A DNA stretch of 64,000 nt from a bacterium (GTDB lineage: Bacteria; Bacillota; Clostridia; Oscillospirales; Oscillospiraceae). Below are positions 15,709 to 24,517 of this stretch, piece by piece. Each line of letters begins with the position of its first letter. Positions within the stretch are counted from its first letter, which is position 1. Made by a program: the position numbers and the translations under genes. A model generated the notes under the pieces. The model was not told the DNA's origin and did no database searches. It worked only from the letters and a program-made list of their open reading frames with translations. The stretch is from the NCBI GenBank assembly GCA_004560375.1, contig SFVC01000007.1:10394-74393 (forward strand), given 5' to 3'.

Positions 15709-16965
15709 ATGAGGGTTTTAGTGGTTGGATCCGGTGGCAGAGAGCACGCCATCTGCTGGAAATTAAAGCAGTCCCCCAAGGTGACGGAGCTGTTCTGCGC
15801 CCCGGGCAACGCGGGCATCGCCCAGATCGCCCAGTGCGTGGGCGTGAAGGCCACCGATATGGACGGCATGGTGAAGTGGGCCAGGGAAAACGCCATGGAC
15901 TTCGTGGTGGTGGCCCCCGACGACCCCCTGGCCTTGGGTATGGTGGACGCCCTGGAGGGGGCGGGCATCCCCGCCTTCGGCCCTCGGGCCAACGCCGCCG
16001 TCATTGAGGCCAGCAAGGCGTTCTCCAAGGAACTGATGAAAAAGTACCACATCCCAACTGCAAAGTATGAAACCTTTACAGATATGGGCAAGGCCCTGGC
16101 CTACATTGAGGAGCAGGGCGCGCCCATCGTGGTGAAGGCGGACGGCCTCGCCCTGGGCAAGGGCGTGGTGGTGGCCGCCACCGTGGACGAGGCCAAGACC
16201 GCCGCCCGGGAGATGATGGAGGGCAAAAAGTTTGGTGAATCCGGCTCCACGGTGGTGATCGAGGAGTGCATGACCGGCCCGGAGGTGACGGTGCTGGCCT
16301 TCGCTGACGGCGAGCACGTGTCCACCATGCCCGCCAGCCAGGATCACAAGCGGGCCTATGACGGCAACCGGGGCCCCAACACCGGCGGCATGGGGGCCAT
16401 CTCTCCCCCGCTCCAGTACACGCCCGAGATGGCCCGGCGGTGCATGGACGAGATCTTCCTGCCCACCATTGCCGCCCTGAGGGCGGAGGGCCGGCCCTTC
16501 CAGGGTGTGATCTACTTCGGCCTGATGCTCACCCCCGACGGCCCCAAGGTGGTGGAATACAACGCCCGGTTCGGTGACCCGGAGTGCCAGGCGGTGCTGT
16601 CCCTGCTGGACAGCGATCTGATGGATATCTTCCTCGCCTGCCGGGAGGGCGCCCTGGACAAGCTGGACATCCGGTGGAAGGACAAGGCGGCATGCTGCCT
16701 GGTGCTGGCCTCCGGGGGCTACCCGCTGGACTACAAAAAGGGCTATCCCATCTCCGGGCTGGAGGAGGCGGGGAAATCCGCTGTGGTGTTCCACGCCGGC
16801 ACCGCTGAGCAGGACGGGCAGATCGTCACCAACGGCGGGCGGGTGCTGGGGGTCACCGCTTTGGGAGATACCCTGGATCAGGCCATCGACAACGCCTACG
16901 CCGCCGCAAGGCCTATTTCCTTTACAGATATGCACTTCCGCACCGACATTGGCCGCGCCTTCTGA
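15709..16965 (+). CDS. purD: Phosphoribosylamine-glycine ligase (GAR synthetase)
   Basis: ATP-grasp ligase joining phosphoribosylamine and glycine. 418 aa, starting at ATG 15709 after CAGGAGG. Signatures: VLVVGSGGREHAICWKL (N-terminal loop), PIVVKADGLALGKGVVVA (ATP-grasp), RGPNTGGMGAISP, and VVEYNARFGDPECQ. Last gene of the operon, separated from purH by a hairpin, and closed by a strong terminator. purL, purB and purK are not in the window. Confidence 0.96.
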   Translation: MRVLVVGSGGREHAICWKLKQSPKVTELFCAPGNAGIAQIAQCVGVKATDMDGMVKWARENAMDFVVVAPDDPLALGMVDALEGAGIPAFGPRANAAVIEASKAFSKELMKKYHIPTAKYETFTDMGKALAYIEEQGAPIVVKADGLALGKGVVVAATVDEAKTAAREMMEGKKFGESGSTVVIEECMTGPEVTVLAFADGEHVSTMPASQDHKRAYDGNRGPNTGGMGAISPPLQYTPEMARRCMDEIFLPTIAALRAEGRPFQGVIYFGLMLTPDGPKVVEYNARFGDPECQAVLSLLDSDLMDIFLACREGALDKLDIRWKDKAACCLVLASGGYPLDYKKGYPISGLEEAGKSAVVFHAGTAEQDGQIVTNGGRVLGVTALGDTLDQAIDNAYAAARPISFTDMHFRTDIGRAF

Positions 16966-16977
16966 GGATTCGCGCAG

Positions 16978-17013
16978 AAAAGCGCCCCGTCCTATTGGAC
17001 AGGGCGCTTTTTA
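16978..17013 (+). terminator. Rho-independent terminator of the purine operon
   Basis: AAAGCGCCC...GGGCGCTTT stem around a TATT loop, followed by TTTAT. It lies 13 bp after the purD stop. Confidence 0.85.
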
Positions 17014-17089
17014 TCTGTGGAGAAAAACCCCGCCTGCACGGCCCCTTTCCCACACTGGGGCCGGCCATCAAGCCGCCCAGTCTTTCCCC

Positions 17090-18241
17090 TCAATGGTTCA
17101 GCAGCTTTGCCACGGCGGTGCGGTGCACCACCATGGCGCTCTTGGGGCAAAATTCCTGGCAGCAGAAACAGCGGATGCACGTTTTCCGGTCGATCCGGGG
17201 CCGTTTGTTCACCATGGTGATGGCGTCCGCCGGGCACACGTCCCGGCACTCGCCGCACCCCACGCACTTCTCCCCCTCCAGCCGGGGCCGTTGGGCCAGC
17301 AAACGCTCCAGCACCGCGCCCCCGGCCCGGCCCAACAGGCTCTTGCCGTTGCCCCGGAACAGGTGGCTCTCCACCTCCCTCGCCAGCTGGAAGTCCGGAA
17401 GGGCAAAGGCGGCGGGGTCGCCCTCCACCGTCAGCTCCTCCAAACCGGACGGGATCAGCCCCCGCTCCCTGGCGGCCGCCAGGGTGGGCGCCCCTTCCGG
17501 GCTCAGGCCGATGAGCTTCGCGCACAGCAGATCCGCCTTGTGCGGGCTCTCCGAGGCCACCAGCGCCCCCATGTGCCGGGGCGTGCCGCCGCTGGGGCCG
17601 TTGCCCTCCATACAATCCACCGCATCCACGATGGTGAGCCGGGGCTTGAAATACTCGTCCAGATCCACGATCATTCGGGCAAAGTCCATGGGGTCGGGGA
17701 AGCGGAAGTGATACTCCGGCTTCACCGTCCCCGGTATGGCCCCGAATAGATTCTTGGCCCCGCAGGTCATGGCCATCATGCCGTGGGTTTTCAGCTTGCA
17801 CAGGTCGATGATGGCGTCCGCCCCGTCCAGCCACCCCGTATAGCGGAAGCTGCGGCACACCTTTCCCTCCGGGTAAACCGCCTCCCGCTCCGAGAAGTCC
17901 TGGTTGAGCCTGCCGCCGTACCGCTCCACCGCCTTCATCCCGCACGCGGCGTACACCCGGTTGACAAAGGCGGCGTTATACAGCCCGCCGGGGCTGTCTC
18001 CCACCACAACCTCCGCCCCCCGCGACCTCAGCAGCTCCGTCAGGGCACACAGCACTGCGGGGTGAGTGGTGGCCGCCTGCTCCGGCTTCGCGGCGGTGAG
18101 CAGGTTCACCTTCACCGCGATCCGCATACCCGGCCCCACCCAGTCCAGCCCACCCAGCGGGGCCAGCGCCCCTTCCAGAGCGGCCCGCACCGTCCCGTGC
18201 TCATAGTCCCCGCAGGGGGTGATCACCACATCCGGCCTCAT
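17090..18241 (-). CDS. DUF362 domain protein with a 2x[4Fe-4S] ferredoxin domain
   Basis: A 383-aa iron-sulfur protein of unknown function. An N-terminal DUF362 domain (VVGDSPGG, IIDLCKLKTHGMMAMTCGAKNLFG, IVDAVDCMEGNGPSGG) is followed by two ferredoxin motifs: CVGCGECRDVCP and CIRCFCCQEFCP, each with the CxxCxxCxxxCP spacing. No signal peptide. ATG 18241 follows AGGAGG. It converges on purD, whose terminator lies between them, and is separated from ispH by a terminator, so it is probably monocistronic. An electron-transfer or Fe-S assembly role is plausible but unproven. Confidence 0.88.
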   Translation of the reverse strand: MRPDVVITPCGDYEHGTVRAALEGALAPLGGLDWVGPGMRIAVKVNLLTAAKPEQAATTHPAVLCALTELLRSRGAEVVVGDSPGGLYNAAFVNRVYAACGMKAVERYGGRLNQDFSEREAVYPEGKVCRSFRYTGWLDGADAIIDLCKLKTHGMMAMTCGAKNLFGAIPGTVKPEYHFRFPDPMDFARMIVDLDEYFKPRLTIVDAVDCMEGNGPSGGTPRHMGALVASESPHKADLLCAKLIGLSPEGAPTLAAARERGLIPSGLEELTVEGDPAAFALPDFQLAREVESHLFRGNGKSLLGRAGGAVLERLLAQRPRLEGEKCVGCGECRDVCPADAITMVNKRPRIDRKTCIRCFCCQEFCPKSAMVVHRTAVAKLLNH

Positions 18242-18261
18242 GTCGCTTTTCCTCCTCTCAC

Positions 18262-18294
18262 AAAAAAGGCTGCCGCATCTGCGGCAGCCTTTTC
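18262..18294 (-). terminator. Rho-independent terminator after the ispH-S1 gene
   Basis: A stem AAAGGCTGCCGCA / TGCGGCAGCCTTT with a minimal loop. On the minus strand a run of T (18267-18262) follows the stem. It ends the cmk-plsC-ispH operon. Confidence 0.82.
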
Positions 18295-18305
18295 CGATGG
18301 TTCAA

Positions 18306-20258
18306 TTACTCGCCGTCCACCTCGGGCTCGTCCCCGTCCTCAGCGGGGGCCCCCTCCAGCAGGGCGCGGATGGACAGGGAGACCTTCTTGTTCTCCTCAT
18401 CAATGGCGATGATCCTGGCGTCCACCACATCGCCCTCGGCCACCACGTCGCCGGGCTTCTCCACCCGGTGATCCGCCAGCTGGGAGATGTGGATCAGGCC
18501 GTCCACGCCGGGGACGATCTCGGCAAAGGCGCCGAAGGTCATCAGCTTCACAATCCGCACGGGGGCGGTGTCGCCCACGGAATATTTGCCGGTGAACACC
18601 GTCCAGGGCTCCTGGCTGTGATCCTTCATACCCAGGGAGATCTTCTTCTTCTCCGGGTCAAAGGAGATGACGTACACCTCCACGGGGTCGCCCACGGACA
18701 CCACCTCGGCGGGGGTCTTGATCCGGGACCAGGACAGCTCGGAGATGTGCACCATGCCGTCCACACCGCCGATGTCCACAAAGGCGCCATAGGAGGTCAG
18801 GCTCTTGACGGTGCCGCTGTAGTGCTTGCCCACCTCAATATTGTTCCAGATCTCGGCGGCGGCGGCGGCCCGGGCCTCGGCAGCCACGGCGCGGATGGAG
18901 CCCACCACCCGGCGGCGGGCACGGTTCACCTCGGTGATACGCAATTGCACCTTCGTCTTGACCATCTCGGACAGGTCGGCCCCACGGGGCTTGCCGGACT
19001 GGGAGGCGGGGATGAACACCCGAATGCCCTTGACGCTGGCCACCAGGCCGCCCTTGTTCTCCTCGGTGATGACGCCCTCCAGAACGTCCTTGTTCTCCAC
19101 GGCGTTCTCGATGATCTCCCAGTTCTTGTCGGCGTCCAGGCGCTTCTTGGACAGCTTCACCACGCAGTCCCGGTCGCTGACCAGCATGACGATGGCCTGG
19201 ATCTCGTCGCCCACCTTGACCAGATCCTCCACCTTCACATCGGGGTCGTCGCTGAATTCGGACAGGGGGATGGTACCGGGATACTTGACGCCCAGTTCCA
19301 CCTGAATCTCGGTGGGCGTGATAGCCGCAACCGTACCAGTGACCCGATCCCCCGTATTCAAAATTTTGAACGACTCCTCCAGCATCTCCGCGAAGGACTG
19401 TTCAATCTCCATAATTTCGTCGCTCATTTTGTTGTAGACCTCCTTTATTATCCACCCCGGCGTGGATGCGCCGGCGGTGATTCCAAGCGTGCCGACCTGG
19501 CGGAACCGTTCCCGGTCAATGCCTGTTCCCCGCTCCGTCTGTTCTACCACCGGACATCGGCCGGCACACAGCTGGGCCAGCCTCCTGGTGTTGGAGCTTT
19601 TGGGATCCCCAATGACGATCATCGCGTCGCATTGAGCGGCCAGTTCCATCGCCTCAGATTGACGCCTGGACGTAGCACCACATATTGTATCAAAAAATTC
19701 TGCGTTTGTACACACTTTTTTTGCGTTTTCCACGGTTTTTTTCCAGCCCGCCTCAATGGCCGTGGTTTGAGAGACAAATGTTAGCGGCTGGGCGTACAGT
19801 TCCGGGGTTTTTGACAAAATATTGTCCAATTCCTCCCAGTCCAGCGCCGCAAATCCCCGGGACGTACAGCCCAGAATGCCCACGATCTCCGGGTGTCCGG
19901 CCTCTCCGATGACCACAGGGATCCGCCCCCGGGCCTCCGCCTCCCGGACGATGGCGTGGATGCGGGTGACATTGGGGCAGGTGGCGTCGATCACCCGGCA
20001 GCCCCGGGCCGCCAGCGCCTCAAACACCCCGTCCGGCTCCCCGTGGGCCCGGATGAGCACCGTGGAACCCTCTGGGGCCTCCTCCGGGTTGTGGATGGTG
20101 GCCGCCCCCATGTCCTCCAGGCGGCGGATCACGTGATCGTTGTGGGTCAGGTGGCCCAGCAGGTACACCGACCCCTCCGCCGCCGCCTGCTCCGCCAGCT
20201 CCACCGCCCGGCGCACGCCGTAGCAGAAGCCCGCCGTCTTTGCCAGCCGGACGTTCAT
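18306..20258 (-). CDS. ispH: 4-hydroxy-3-methylbut-2-enyl diphosphate reductase fused to ribosomal protein S1
   Basis: A 650-aa fusion. Residues 1-290: IspH, the last MEP-pathway enzyme, which reduces HMBPP to IPP/DMAPP. The three Fe-S cysteines are Cys12 (FCYG), Cys94 (DATCPNV) and Cys193 (TICGAT); IRAHGEP and SSNTRRL are also present. Residues about 300-630: four S1 RNA-binding repeats, the last two being canonical (SYGAFVDIGGVDGMVHISEL and MTFGAFAEIVPGVDGLIHIS). An acidic tail ends the protein. The start overlaps plsC by four bases. The fusion is a known clostridial arrangement; the S1 part probably serves as the cell's RpsA-like protein. Confidence 0.95.
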   Translation of the reverse strand: MNVRLAKTAGFCYGVRRAVELAEQAAAEGSVYLLGHLTHNDHVIRRLEDMGAATIHNPEEAPEGSTVLIRAHGEPDGVFEALAARGCRVIDATCPNVTRIHAIVREAEARGRIPVVIGEAGHPEIVGILGCTSRGFAALDWEELDNILSKTPELYAQPLTFVSQTTAIEAGWKKTVENAKKVCTNAEFFDTICGATSRRQSEAMELAAQCDAMIVIGDPKSSNTRRLAQLCAGRCPVVEQTERGTGIDRERFRQVGTLGITAGASTPGWIIKEVYNKMSDEIMEIEQSFAEMLEESFKILNTGDRVTGTVAAITPTEIQVELGVKYPGTIPLSEFSDDPDVKVEDLVKVGDEIQAIVMLVSDRDCVVKLSKKRLDADKNWEIIENAVENKDVLEGVITEENKGGLVASVKGIRVFIPASQSGKPRGADLSEMVKTKVQLRITEVNRARRRVVGSIRAVAAEARAAAAAEIWNNIEVGKHYSGTVKSLTSYGAFVDIGGVDGMVHISELSWSRIKTPAEVVSVGDPVEVYVISFDPEKKKISLGMKDHSQEPWTVFTGKYSVGDTAPVRIVKLMTFGAFAEIVPGVDGLIHISQLADHRVEKPGDVVAEGDVVDARIIAIDEENKKVSLSIRALLEGAPAEDGDEPEVDGE

Positions 20259-20848
20259 ACTGCCTGCCCCTCCAGGGCCCGTATGCGCTCCATCAGGTCG
20301 TCCGCGATGCGCTGGTAGTCCTCCGGGGTGGGCTTGCGGCCCTCAAACTCCGGGCGGTAGGCCTCGCCGAATACAATGGTGGTTCTACGGAAGCGTCGCT
20401 TCTTCCGGGGGATGTAGATGGGCACGATGGGCGCGCCGGTGCGGGTGGCGAACATGGCCGCGCCGGTGCGGGCCTCGGAGTCCTCCCCTTCCTTCACCCG
20501 GGTGCCCTGGGGAAACATCAGCAGCTTCTCGTCTCCCCGGAGAATACGCATGGCCTCCTTCAGCGCCCCCACGTCGGCCTTGCCCCGCTTGACGCCGAAG
20601 ATACCCGCCTTTTTCAGCAGGAAGCCGATGACGGGCCAATTCATGATCTCCTCTTTCGCCATCACATGAACCTGCCGCCGCCAGCCCAGGCAGCACACCA
20701 CGTACAGCGGATCCCCCAGGGTGCTGTGGTTGCCGCACAGCAGCGCCGCCCCCTCGGGCACGTGCTCCAGCCCCACCGCCTTCCAGGGGTGGAGCAGCTT
20801 CATATAGATCCAGACCAGCGGATAGAGCACCGCGTATACCTTATTCAT
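20255..20848 (-). CDS. plsC: 1-acyl-sn-glycerol-3-phosphate acyltransferase
   Basis: Second acylation of phosphatidic acid synthesis at the membrane. 197 aa with an N-terminal hydrophobic helix (VLYPLVWIYMKLL). The catalytic NHSTLGD (NHx4D) motif and the glycerol-phosphate site MFPQGTR are present, as is VPIYIPRKKRR in the C-terminal half. Middle gene of cmk-plsC-ispH: its start overlaps cmk by eight bases and its end overlaps ispH by four. The short length is typical of the clostridial form in this operon. Confidence 0.93.
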   Translation of the reverse strand: MNKVYAVLYPLVWIYMKLLHPWKAVGLEHVPEGAALLCGNHSTLGDPLYVVCCLGWRRQVHVMAKEEIMNWPVIGFLLKKAGIFGVKRGKADVGALKEAMRILRGDEKLLMFPQGTRVKEGEDSEARTGAAMFATRTGAPIVPIYIPRKKRRFRRTTIVFGEAYRPEFEGRKPTPEDYQRIADDLMERIRALEGQAV

Positions 20849-21539
20849 GGGCCTCTCCCCCCGTCAGGTTCAAATGGGTTCGGGCCAGCTCCAGCAGCAG
20901 CCGGAGGCTGCCCTCCAGATCCAGCTCGGTGGTATCGGCCAGCACCGCGTCGTCCGCCTGCCGCAGGGGGGCGGCCTCCCGCTGGCTGTCCCTCCGATCC
21001 CGCTCCAGCACCTCGGCCAGCACCTGGTCGAAGTCCGCCTGCTGGCCCCGCTCCCGCAGCTCCCGGCAGCGGCGCTCCGCCCGGGCCTCCGGCGCGGCGG
21101 TGAGGTAGATCTTCAGATCGGCCCCGGGCAGCACCACCGTGCCGATGTCCCGGCCGTCCATGATCACGTCGTGCTCCCGAGCGGCCCTGCGCTGCATCTC
21201 CATCAGGAAGTCCCGCACCGCCGGGATGGCCGCCGCCTTGGAGGCGGCGGCGGACACCTCGTTGCGCCGGATGGCCCCCGTCACGTCCTCCCCGTCCAGG
21301 AACATATGCTGGAGGCCGTTCTCACCATATGCCATGGTGATGGACAGATCCGGCAGCAGCGCCGCCACCCCGCCGGCGTCGGCGGGGTCAATGCCCCGCT
21401 CCAGCGCCGCCAGCCCCACGGTGCGGTAGATAGCCCCGGTGTCCACATACAGGAAGCCCAGCTCCTGGGCCAACGCCTTGGCCAGGGTGGATTTTCCCGC
21501 CCCGGAGGGGCCGTCGATGGCAATGCTGCGGTAACTCAT
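20841..21539 (-). CDS. cmk: Cytidylate kinase
   Basis: Phosphorylates CMP/dCMP. 232 aa; ATP P-loop GPSGAGKST at residues 10-18, DTGAIYRTVGL for nucleotide binding, MDGRDIGTVVLPGADLKIYLTA, and the lid RRDSQREAAPLRQADDA. First gene of the cmk-plsC-ispH/S1 operon, an arrangement widespread in Clostridia. Confidence 0.96.
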   Translation of the reverse strand: MSYRSIAIDGPSGAGKSTLAKALAQELGFLYVDTGAIYRTVGLAALERGIDPADAGGVAALLPDLSITMAYGENGLQHMFLDGEDVTGAIRRNEVSAAASKAAAIPAVRDFLMEMQRRAAREHDVIMDGRDIGTVVLPGADLKIYLTAAPEARAERRCRELRERGQQADFDQVLAEVLERDRRDSQREAAPLRQADDAVLADTTELDLEGSLRLLLELARTHLNLTGGEAHE

Positions 21540-21554
21540 GGCACAACGCCCTTT

Positions 21555-22808
21555 CTATTGTCCGATTGTTCGCTCCGCCGCGGCCAGCCCCGCGGCGTGG
21601 CCGGTGGCCCAGGCGATTTGCAGGTTAAAGCCGCCGGTGTAGCCGTCCACGTCCAGCACCTCCCCGGCAAAATACAGCCCCGCCGCCCGTTTGGACTCCA
21701 TGGTTTTGGGATCCACCTCCCCCACCGCCACGCCGCCGGAGGTGATCACCGCCTCCTCCACCGGCCGGGGGCCGGACAGGGGGACAGCGAAGTCCTTCAG
21801 GGTCTCCAGCAGCGCCCTGCGCTGCTCCTTTCGCAGGTCGTGGGCCTTGGTGTCGCCGGGCACGCCGGTGCGCTCCACCAGCACGGGGATCAGGCTGCGG
21901 GGAACCAGCCCCCCCAGCACGTTGGCAAAGTCCTGATTGGCCCGCGCCCCAAAGTCCCGCAGCAGCCGGGCGTCCAGCGTGCCCTCGTCCAGGGCGGGCT
22001 TGAGGTCGATGTGGGCGGTATACCGGCCTTTGGCAAAGTTTAGATGGGCGGAGGCGGACAGCACCAGCGGCCCGGACAGCCCGAAGTGGGTGAACAGCAG
22101 CTCCCCCTGCTCCCGGAACAAGGTTTTGCCCTTTGGATCCTTCACCCGCAGCCCCACGTTCCGCAACGACAGCCCCTGGAGCCGGGCACAGCAGGGATCC
22201 TCCGACTCCAGCGGCACCAGGGAGCCCCGGATGGGGGTTATGGTGTGCCCCACGGAGCGCGCCAGCCCGTAGCCCTCCCCGGTGGAGCCGGTGCGGGGGT
22301 AGGACGCCCCGCCGGTGGCCAGCACCACCGCCCCAAAGCCGGACAGCGGCCCGCTCCCCTCCGTGGTAACGCCGGTCAGCCGCCCGTCCTCCAACCTCAG
22401 GCCCGTCAGCCTGTCCTGACGGATTTCCACGCCCAGCCGGCGCAGCTCGAAGAACAGCGCATCCACAACGTCCGCCGCCCGGTCGGACACGGGGAACACC
22501 CGGTTGCCCCGCTCCGTTTTCAGCGGCACGCCTAACTCCTCAAAAAAGGCCATGGCGTCCTGGGGGGAGAAGCGGCTGAAGGCGCTGTACAAAAACCGCC
22601 CGTTCCGGGGGATGGAGGAGAGCAGCTCCTCCCGGCCGCAGTTGTTGGTGACGTTGCAGCGGCCCTTGCCGGTGATGTACAGCTTCCGACCCACCTTCTC
22701 GTTGGGCTCCAGCAGCAGCACGTCCGCCCCGGCCCGGGCGGCGGTGATGGAGGCCATCATACCCGCCGCGCCGCCTCCGGCCACCATCACCTTACTGCTG
22801 CGTCCCAT
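21555..22808 (-). CDS. HI0933/BaiN-family flavoprotein (NAD(P)/FAD-dependent oxidoreductase)
   Basis: A 417-aa FAD protein. The N-terminal dinucleotide fold VMVAGGGAAGMMASITAAR is followed by KLYITGKGRCNVTNN, a hallmark of the HI0933/YhiN family. ATGGASYPRTGSTGEGY, TSGGVAVGEVDP and FAGEVLDVDGYTGGFNLQIAWATG complete the signature. Homologues include BaiN, proposed to act in bile-acid 7-dehydroxylation, but most members have no proven substrate, and there are no other bai genes here. The start overlaps the end of the RpiR regulator by 17 bp, so the two are co-transcribed. Confidence 0.9.
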   Translation of the reverse strand: MGRSSKVMVAGGGAAGMMASITAARAGADVLLLEPNEKVGRKLYITGKGRCNVTNNCGREELLSSIPRNGRFLYSAFSRFSPQDAMAFFEELGVPLKTERGNRVFPVSDRAADVVDALFFELRRLGVEIRQDRLTGLRLEDGRLTGVTTEGSGPLSGFGAVVLATGGASYPRTGSTGEGYGLARSVGHTITPIRGSLVPLESEDPCCARLQGLSLRNVGLRVKDPKGKTLFREQGELLFTHFGLSGPLVLSASAHLNFAKGRYTAHIDLKPALDEGTLDARLLRDFGARANQDFANVLGGLVPRSLIPVLVERTGVPGDTKAHDLRKEQRRALLETLKDFAVPLSGPRPVEEAVITSGGVAVGEVDPKTMESKRAAGLYFAGEVLDVDGYTGGFNLQIAWATGHAAGLAAAERTIGQ

Positions 22809-23667
22809 ACTCCACCTTTTCGTAGACCTGATATTCGTCCCAGATCTGCTCCAGCCGCTGGAAGGTGGCGGTGACCTCGTCGGTCTTCTTCCGCCCCACC
22901 GCCACGATCAGCGCGTTGATCACCGACAGGGGGGCCACCAGCGAGTCGGCAAAGGAGACCATGTCGCTCTTGGCCAGCAGCCGGTAGTTGGCCGTGTCGT
23001 ACAGGGGGGACAGCTCGCTGTCAGTGATGGCCACCACCGTGGCCCCCTGATCCCGGGCGAACTCCAGGGCCCGCACGGAGCGGGTGGAGTACCGGGGGAA
23101 GCTGATGCCAATCACCACGTCCCCCTCCCCCACCCGGAGCAGCTGCTCGAACATATCGCTGGCCAGGCTGGCCTGCACCTGGCACACGTTGTCAAAGATC
23201 AGCTTGAAATAGAAGGTGAGGAAGTCGGCCAGCGCCGTGGACGAGCGCGCCCCCAAAATGTAAATTTTCCGGGCCTTCACAATGGCCTCCACCGCGGCGG
23301 TGAAGTCCTCCCGGCTCAGCTCCGCCAGCGACATCCGCAGCTTCTCAATGTCCCCCTGCACCACCTTCTCCAGCACGTCCTGGGTGCCCAGCCGGTCGTA
23401 GGACACCTCGATGCGCTGCACGGTGGTGAGCTTGGAACGGATCATCTCCTGCATGGCCTTCTGCATGGCGGGATAGCCGTCATAGCCCAGCTCGGCGGCA
23501 AAGCGCACCACGGTGGACTCGCTGATCTTCACCGTCTGGCCCAGCTTGGCCGCCGTCATGAAGGCGGCCTTGTCGTAGTTTTCCAGGATGTAGCGTCCAA
23601 TGAGCTTCTGCCCCTTGGAGAAGCTGCCCATCCTGCTCTGAATGGTGCTCAAAATATCACGGCTCAT
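22792..23667 (-). CDS. RpiR/MurR-family transcriptional regulator
   Basis: A 291-aa regulator with an N-terminal RpiR helix-turn-helix (FMTAAKLGQTVKISESTVVRF) and a C-terminal SIS sugar-phosphate-binding domain (YILGARSSTALADFL, VVIGISFPRYSTR). The start is taken at ATG 23667, which gives the usual family N-terminus; a longer frame upstream lacks similarity. It is followed by and overlaps the HI0933-like flavoprotein, an association with no obvious metabolic logic. A second RpiR member controls the murQ operon at 60.9 kb. The target is unknown. Confidence 0.88.
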   Translation of the reverse strand: MSRDILSTIQSRMGSFSKGQKLIGRYILENYDKAAFMTAAKLGQTVKISESTVVRFAAELGYDGYPAMQKAMQEMIRSKLTTVQRIEVSYDRLGTQDVLEKVVQGDIEKLRMSLAELSREDFTAAVEAIVKARKIYILGARSSTALADFLTFYFKLIFDNVCQVQASLASDMFEQLLRVGEGDVVIGISFPRYSTRSVRALEFARDQGATVVAITDSELSPLYDTANYRLLAKSDMVSFADSLVAPLSVINALIVAVGRKKTDEVTATFQRLEQIWDEYQVYEKVEYGTQQ

Positions 23668-23798
23668 AGCGTGTACCCTACCCTGCTCGTTTTCTCTTTC
23701 CCCCGGCGAAATGACGGCAAGCCGCGCCGCGTTTCGCCAGTGCACCTATCATAACGGTTCGCGCCGAAAAAAGCAAGTGGTTTTGCACGTTTTCCCGC

Positions 23799-24491
23799 TC
23801 AAACTTGCAAACTCTCCCGTTCCTCCGCCGTCAGGGGCCGCCATCTGCCCGGCCGCAAATCCCCCAGCGTCAGGCTTCCCTCCCGCACCCGGAGCAGCCG
23901 ATCCACCCGCAGCCCCGCCGCGGCACACATACGGCGCACCTGCCGGTTTTTGCCCTGGTGGATCACCACGGTGAGGGTGTTTTTCCCGGTGCGCTCCACC
24001 CGGTCGGCGGTGAGCACCTCCCCGCCGTCCTCCACCGGGGCGGACAGGATGGGCAGCGCCCGGGCCACGTCCCCCGTCACCCGGACATGGTATTCCTTCT
24101 CCACCCCGTGGGAGGGGTGGGTGAGCCGCTGGGTCAGCGCTCCGTCGTCGGTGAGCAGCAGCAGGCCCTCCGAGTCCATGTCCAGCCGTCCCACCGGCCA
24201 CACCCGGACGGGGCAGTCTGCCACCAGCTGGGCCGCCGTCCTGCGCCCCTTCTCGTCGGACAGGGTGGTGACATAGCCCCGGGGCTTGTGGAGCATGATG
24301 TACGTGTGGGGGTTGGGCACGGGCAGCGGCGCACCGTCCACCTCGATCCAATCGCAGTCCGGATCGGCCTTGTCCCCCAGCGCCGCCGGCCGGCCGTTTA
24401 CCGTCACCCGGCCAGCCAGGATGTACTCCTCCGCCCGGCGGCGGGAGCAGATCCCCGCCGCCGACAGCAGCTTTTGCAGCCGTTCCTCCAT
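23799..24491 (-). CDS. RsuA/RluB-family ribosomal pseudouridine synthase
   Basis: A 230-aa enzyme isomerising a specific uridine in rRNA. It has an N-terminal S4 RNA-binding domain (LQKLLSAAGICSRRRAEEYI), then the catalytic motif GRLDMDSEGLLLLTDDG with the nucleophilic Asp, LTHPSHGVEKEY, and the C-terminal IHQGKNRQVRRMCAAAGL. RluB (23S) is likeliest in a Firmicute next to scpA/scpB, as in Bacillus. The start ATG 24491 is chosen for the S4 domain; the reading frame stays open upstream without similarity. Confidence 0.92.
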   Translation of the reverse strand: MEERLQKLLSAAGICSRRRAEEYILAGRVTVNGRPAALGDKADPDCDWIEVDGAPLPVPNPHTYIMLHKPRGYVTTLSDEKGRRTAAQLVADCPVRVWPVGRLDMDSEGLLLLTDDGALTQRLTHPSHGVEKEYHVRVTGDVARALPILSAPVEDGGEVLTADRVERTGKNTLTVVIHQGKNRQVRRMCAAAGLRVDRLLRVREGSLTLGDLRPGRWRPLTAEERESLQV

Positions 24492-24517
24492 GCCGCCCGC
24501 TCCTCTCCATGCCGCGC

